Source: Thalassospira indica
Lineage (GTDB): Bacteria; Pseudomonadota; Alphaproteobacteria; Rhodospirillales; Thalassospiraceae
Reading direction: 5' to 3'
Length of the DNA: 64,000 nucleotides
Assembly: GCF_003403095.1 (NCBI RefSeq)
Contig: NZ_CP031555.1
Location: 1,592,001 to 1,656,000, forward strand
The notes beneath the pieces are model-generated. The model ran no database searches and was not told where the DNA came from. It worked only from the letters and a program-made list of their open reading frames with translations. Positions 62,503 through 64,000 of this stretch are shown one piece after another. The position numbers and the translations under genes were made by a program. Positions within the stretch are counted from its first letter, which is position 1; each line of letters begins with the position of its first letter.

Positions 62503-64000
62503 ATGCTCGGACCAACCGCACATACCGATAGCTTCACACGGGATAAATTACCCCCGTTTGCAGAATGGCCGGATATCAATCTGGATGGGTTTGATTATCC
62601 CGAATATCTGAATGCCGGGGTCGAACTGACCGACAAGATGGTCGAACAGGGATTTGGCGATAACACAGCCCTGATCGGCAATGGTCGCCAGCGTACCTAT
62701 AAGGAGCTGGCAGACTGGACCAACCGGATCGCCCATGCATTGGCTGAGGATTACGGGGTCAAACCGGGCAATCGCATCCTGATCCGTTCGGCCAATAACC
62801 CGGCAATGGTGGCTTGCTGGCTGGCGGCGACCAAGGCCGGGGCGGTTGTGGTCAATACCATGCCGATGCTGCGTGCTGGCGAACTCGGCCAGATCGTTGA
62901 CAAGGCCGAGATCGAATTTGCTCTGTGTGACACGCGCCTGATGGATGAACTGGTGGGGTGCGCCAAGGACAGCAAGTTCCTTAAAAAGGTGATCGGCTTT
63001 GACGGTACGGCCAATCATGATGCAGAGCTTGATCGCATTGCCCTGACCAAATCGGTCAAGTTTGAGGCGGTCAAGACCGGGCGCGATGATGTTGCGTTGT
63101 TGGGCTTTACATCGGGCACCACGGGCAGTCCGAAGGCGACCATGCATTTCCACCGGGATCTTTTGATCATTGCCGATGGCTATGCCAAGGAAGTGCTGAA
63201 TGTCACCCCTGATGACGTGTTTGTCGGCTCCCCGCCGCTGGCCTTTACATTCGGGCTTGGCGGTCTTGCGATCTTTCCGCTGCGGTTCGGGGCGACGGCG
63301 ACCTTGCTTGAAAAGGCATCGCCACCCAACATGATCGAAATCATCGAAACCTATAAGGCAACGGTCTGCTTTACCGCACCGACTGCGTATCGCGTGATGT
63401 TATCAGCCATGGAAGATGGTGCGGATCTGTCATCGCTGCGCGCCGCCGTGTCGGCCGGTGAAACCCTGCCAGCCCCGGTCTATGAAGCGTGGATGGAAAA
63501 AACCGGTAAGCCGATGCTTGATGGCATCGGTGCGACCGAGATGCTTCATATCTTTATTTCCAACCGATTTGGTGACAGCCACCCGGCCTGTACAGGTCGT
63601 CCGGTAACCGGATACGAGGCCAAGATTGTCGATGACAAAATGAACGAAGTGCCTGTCGGAACCGTCGGGCGCCTTGCGGTGCGCGGTCCCACGGGATGTC
63701 GTTATCTGGATGACGTGCGTCAAAGCGTCTATGTCCGCGATGGCTGGAACCTGACGGGGGATGCGTTCTTTGTTGATGAAGACGGCTACTATCATTTCGC
63801 GGCACGCAACGACGATATGATTGTGTCGTCGGGCTATAACATCGCCGGGCCAGAGGTCGAGGCGGCGTTGTTAGCACATGCATCGGTGGCGGAATGTGCG
63901 GTTGTTGGCGCACCCGATGAAGAACGCGGAACGATTGTTCAGGCCCATATTGTCCTGGCCGAAGGGTTTGATCCAACGCCCGAGATGGCCAAAGCGCTTC
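62503..64000 (+). CDS. Benzoate/2-aminobenzoate-CoA ligase family protein (partial, runs off the window)
   Basis: At least 499 residues, still open at the right edge. AMP-forming ligase motifs: LLGFTSGTTGSPKATMHFHRD (P-loop), TAPTAYRVMLSAM, LDGIGATEMLHIFIS, and GWNLTGDAFFVDEDGYYHF then RNDDMIVSSGYNIAGPEVE. The match is to the benzoate-CoA ligase subfamily. It would activate 2-aminobenzoate (anthranilate) to its CoA ester, the substrate of the monooxygenase/reductase. The ATG at 62503 follows AGGGACTTCAAA, 26 bases after the preceding gene. Confidence 0.9.
   Translation, partial: MLGPTAHTDSFTRDKLPPFAEWPDINLDGFDYPEYLNAGVELTDKMVEQGFGDNTALIGNGRQRTYKELADWTNRIAHALAEDYGVKPGNRILIRSANNPAMVACWLAATKAGAVVVNTMPMLRAGELGQIVDKAEIEFALCDTRLMDELVGCAKDSKFLKKVIGFDGTANHDAELDRIALTKSVKFEAVKTGRDDVALLGFTSGTTGSPKATMHFHRDLLIIADGYAKEVLNVTPDDVFVGSPPLAFTFGLGGLAIFPLRFGATATLLEKASPPNMIEIIETYKATVCFTAPTAYRVMLSAMEDGADLSSLRAAVSAGETLPAPVYEAWMEKTGKPMLDGIGATEMLHIFISNRFGDSHPACTGRPVTGYEAKIVDDKMNEVPVGTVGRLAVRGPTGCRYLDDVRQSVYVRDGWNLTGDAFFVDEDGYYHFAARNDDMIVSSGYNIAGPEVEAALLAHASVAECAVVGAPDEERGTIVQAHIVLAEGFDPTPEMAKAL

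Noticed and set aside
1..64000. CRISPR arrays, rRNA and tRNA genes
   Set aside because: No regularly spaced direct repeats and no tRNA- or rRNA-like stretches were noticed on either strand.

Overview
The window looks like chromosomal DNA from an alphaproteobacterium, probably a marine Rhodospirillales member of the Thalassospira type. This is inferred from moderately high GC, dense operons with ATGA/TGATG overlaps, and the gene content: sulfonate use, CoA-dependent 2-aminobenzoate degradation, and an alphaproteobacterial trb-type conjugative element. No rRNA, tRNA or CRISPR array was seen.

Left chromosomal part (1-18.0 kb). This is a sulfur-assimilation neighbourhood. It opens with the end of a sulfate-binding protein, cysT-cysW-cysA and an SLC13-type anion permease. 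Reading the other way is an alkanesulfonate operon, ssuE-ssuA-ssuD-ssuC-ssuB, followed by a sigma-54 activator with no sensory domain, an FAD/NAD(P)-binding protein and a 24-residue membrane peptide. A clear -24/-12 (sigma-54) promoter lies upstream of ssuE, so the activator downstream is the obvious candidate regulator. A second SLC13 permease, an unknown 176-residue protein, a chromate transporter and an AraC regulator complete this part. An inverted repeat GTCTAC-N7-GTAGAC/G occurs upstream of the activator gene and again in the divergent region before the unknown protein.

Middle part (about 18.2-53.98 kb). This is an integrative and conjugative element (ICE) of roughly 35.7 kb. Its left arm begins with a regulator whose DUF6499 and DUF2285 halves lie in different reading frames (+1). 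This is the arrangement of FseA, the excision activator of ICEMlSymR7A, which is made by programmed ribosomal frameshifting. Next come ardC, a thermonuclease, a ParB-like protein, a toprim protein, DUF2493 and DUF736 proteins, then an excisionase-like HTH, traF, a lytic transglycosylase and a relaxase. The mating-pair genes are traG and trbB-C-D-E-J-L-F-G-I. Cargo sits at module joints: a pentapeptide-repeat membrane protein and a winged-helix/PD-(D/E)XK nuclease flank traG on the opposite strand; an AbiE toxin-antitoxin pair with two visible operator repeats follows trb; and a compact HTH - N6-methyltransferase - nuclease operon, bounded by an IS3 remnant and short repeats, follows AbiE. A large serine recombinase lies at the right end.

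Right chromosomal part (53.98-64 kb). This resembles the aerobic 2-aminobenzoyl-CoA pathway. A fused 2-aminobenzoyl-CoA monooxygenase/reductase-type flavoenzyme, SDR dehydrogenase, MarR regulator, enoyl-CoA hydratase, acyl-CoA dehydrogenase and a CoA ligase (cut by the window end) run rightward. A bifunctional enoyl-CoA hydratase/3-hydroxyacyl-CoA dehydrogenase and a formamidase-like hydrolase are divergent.

The strongest candidates for something new are the frameshifted excision regulator with a very long zero frame, the HTH-methyltransferase-nuclease cassette, and the solitary 500-residue nuclease.
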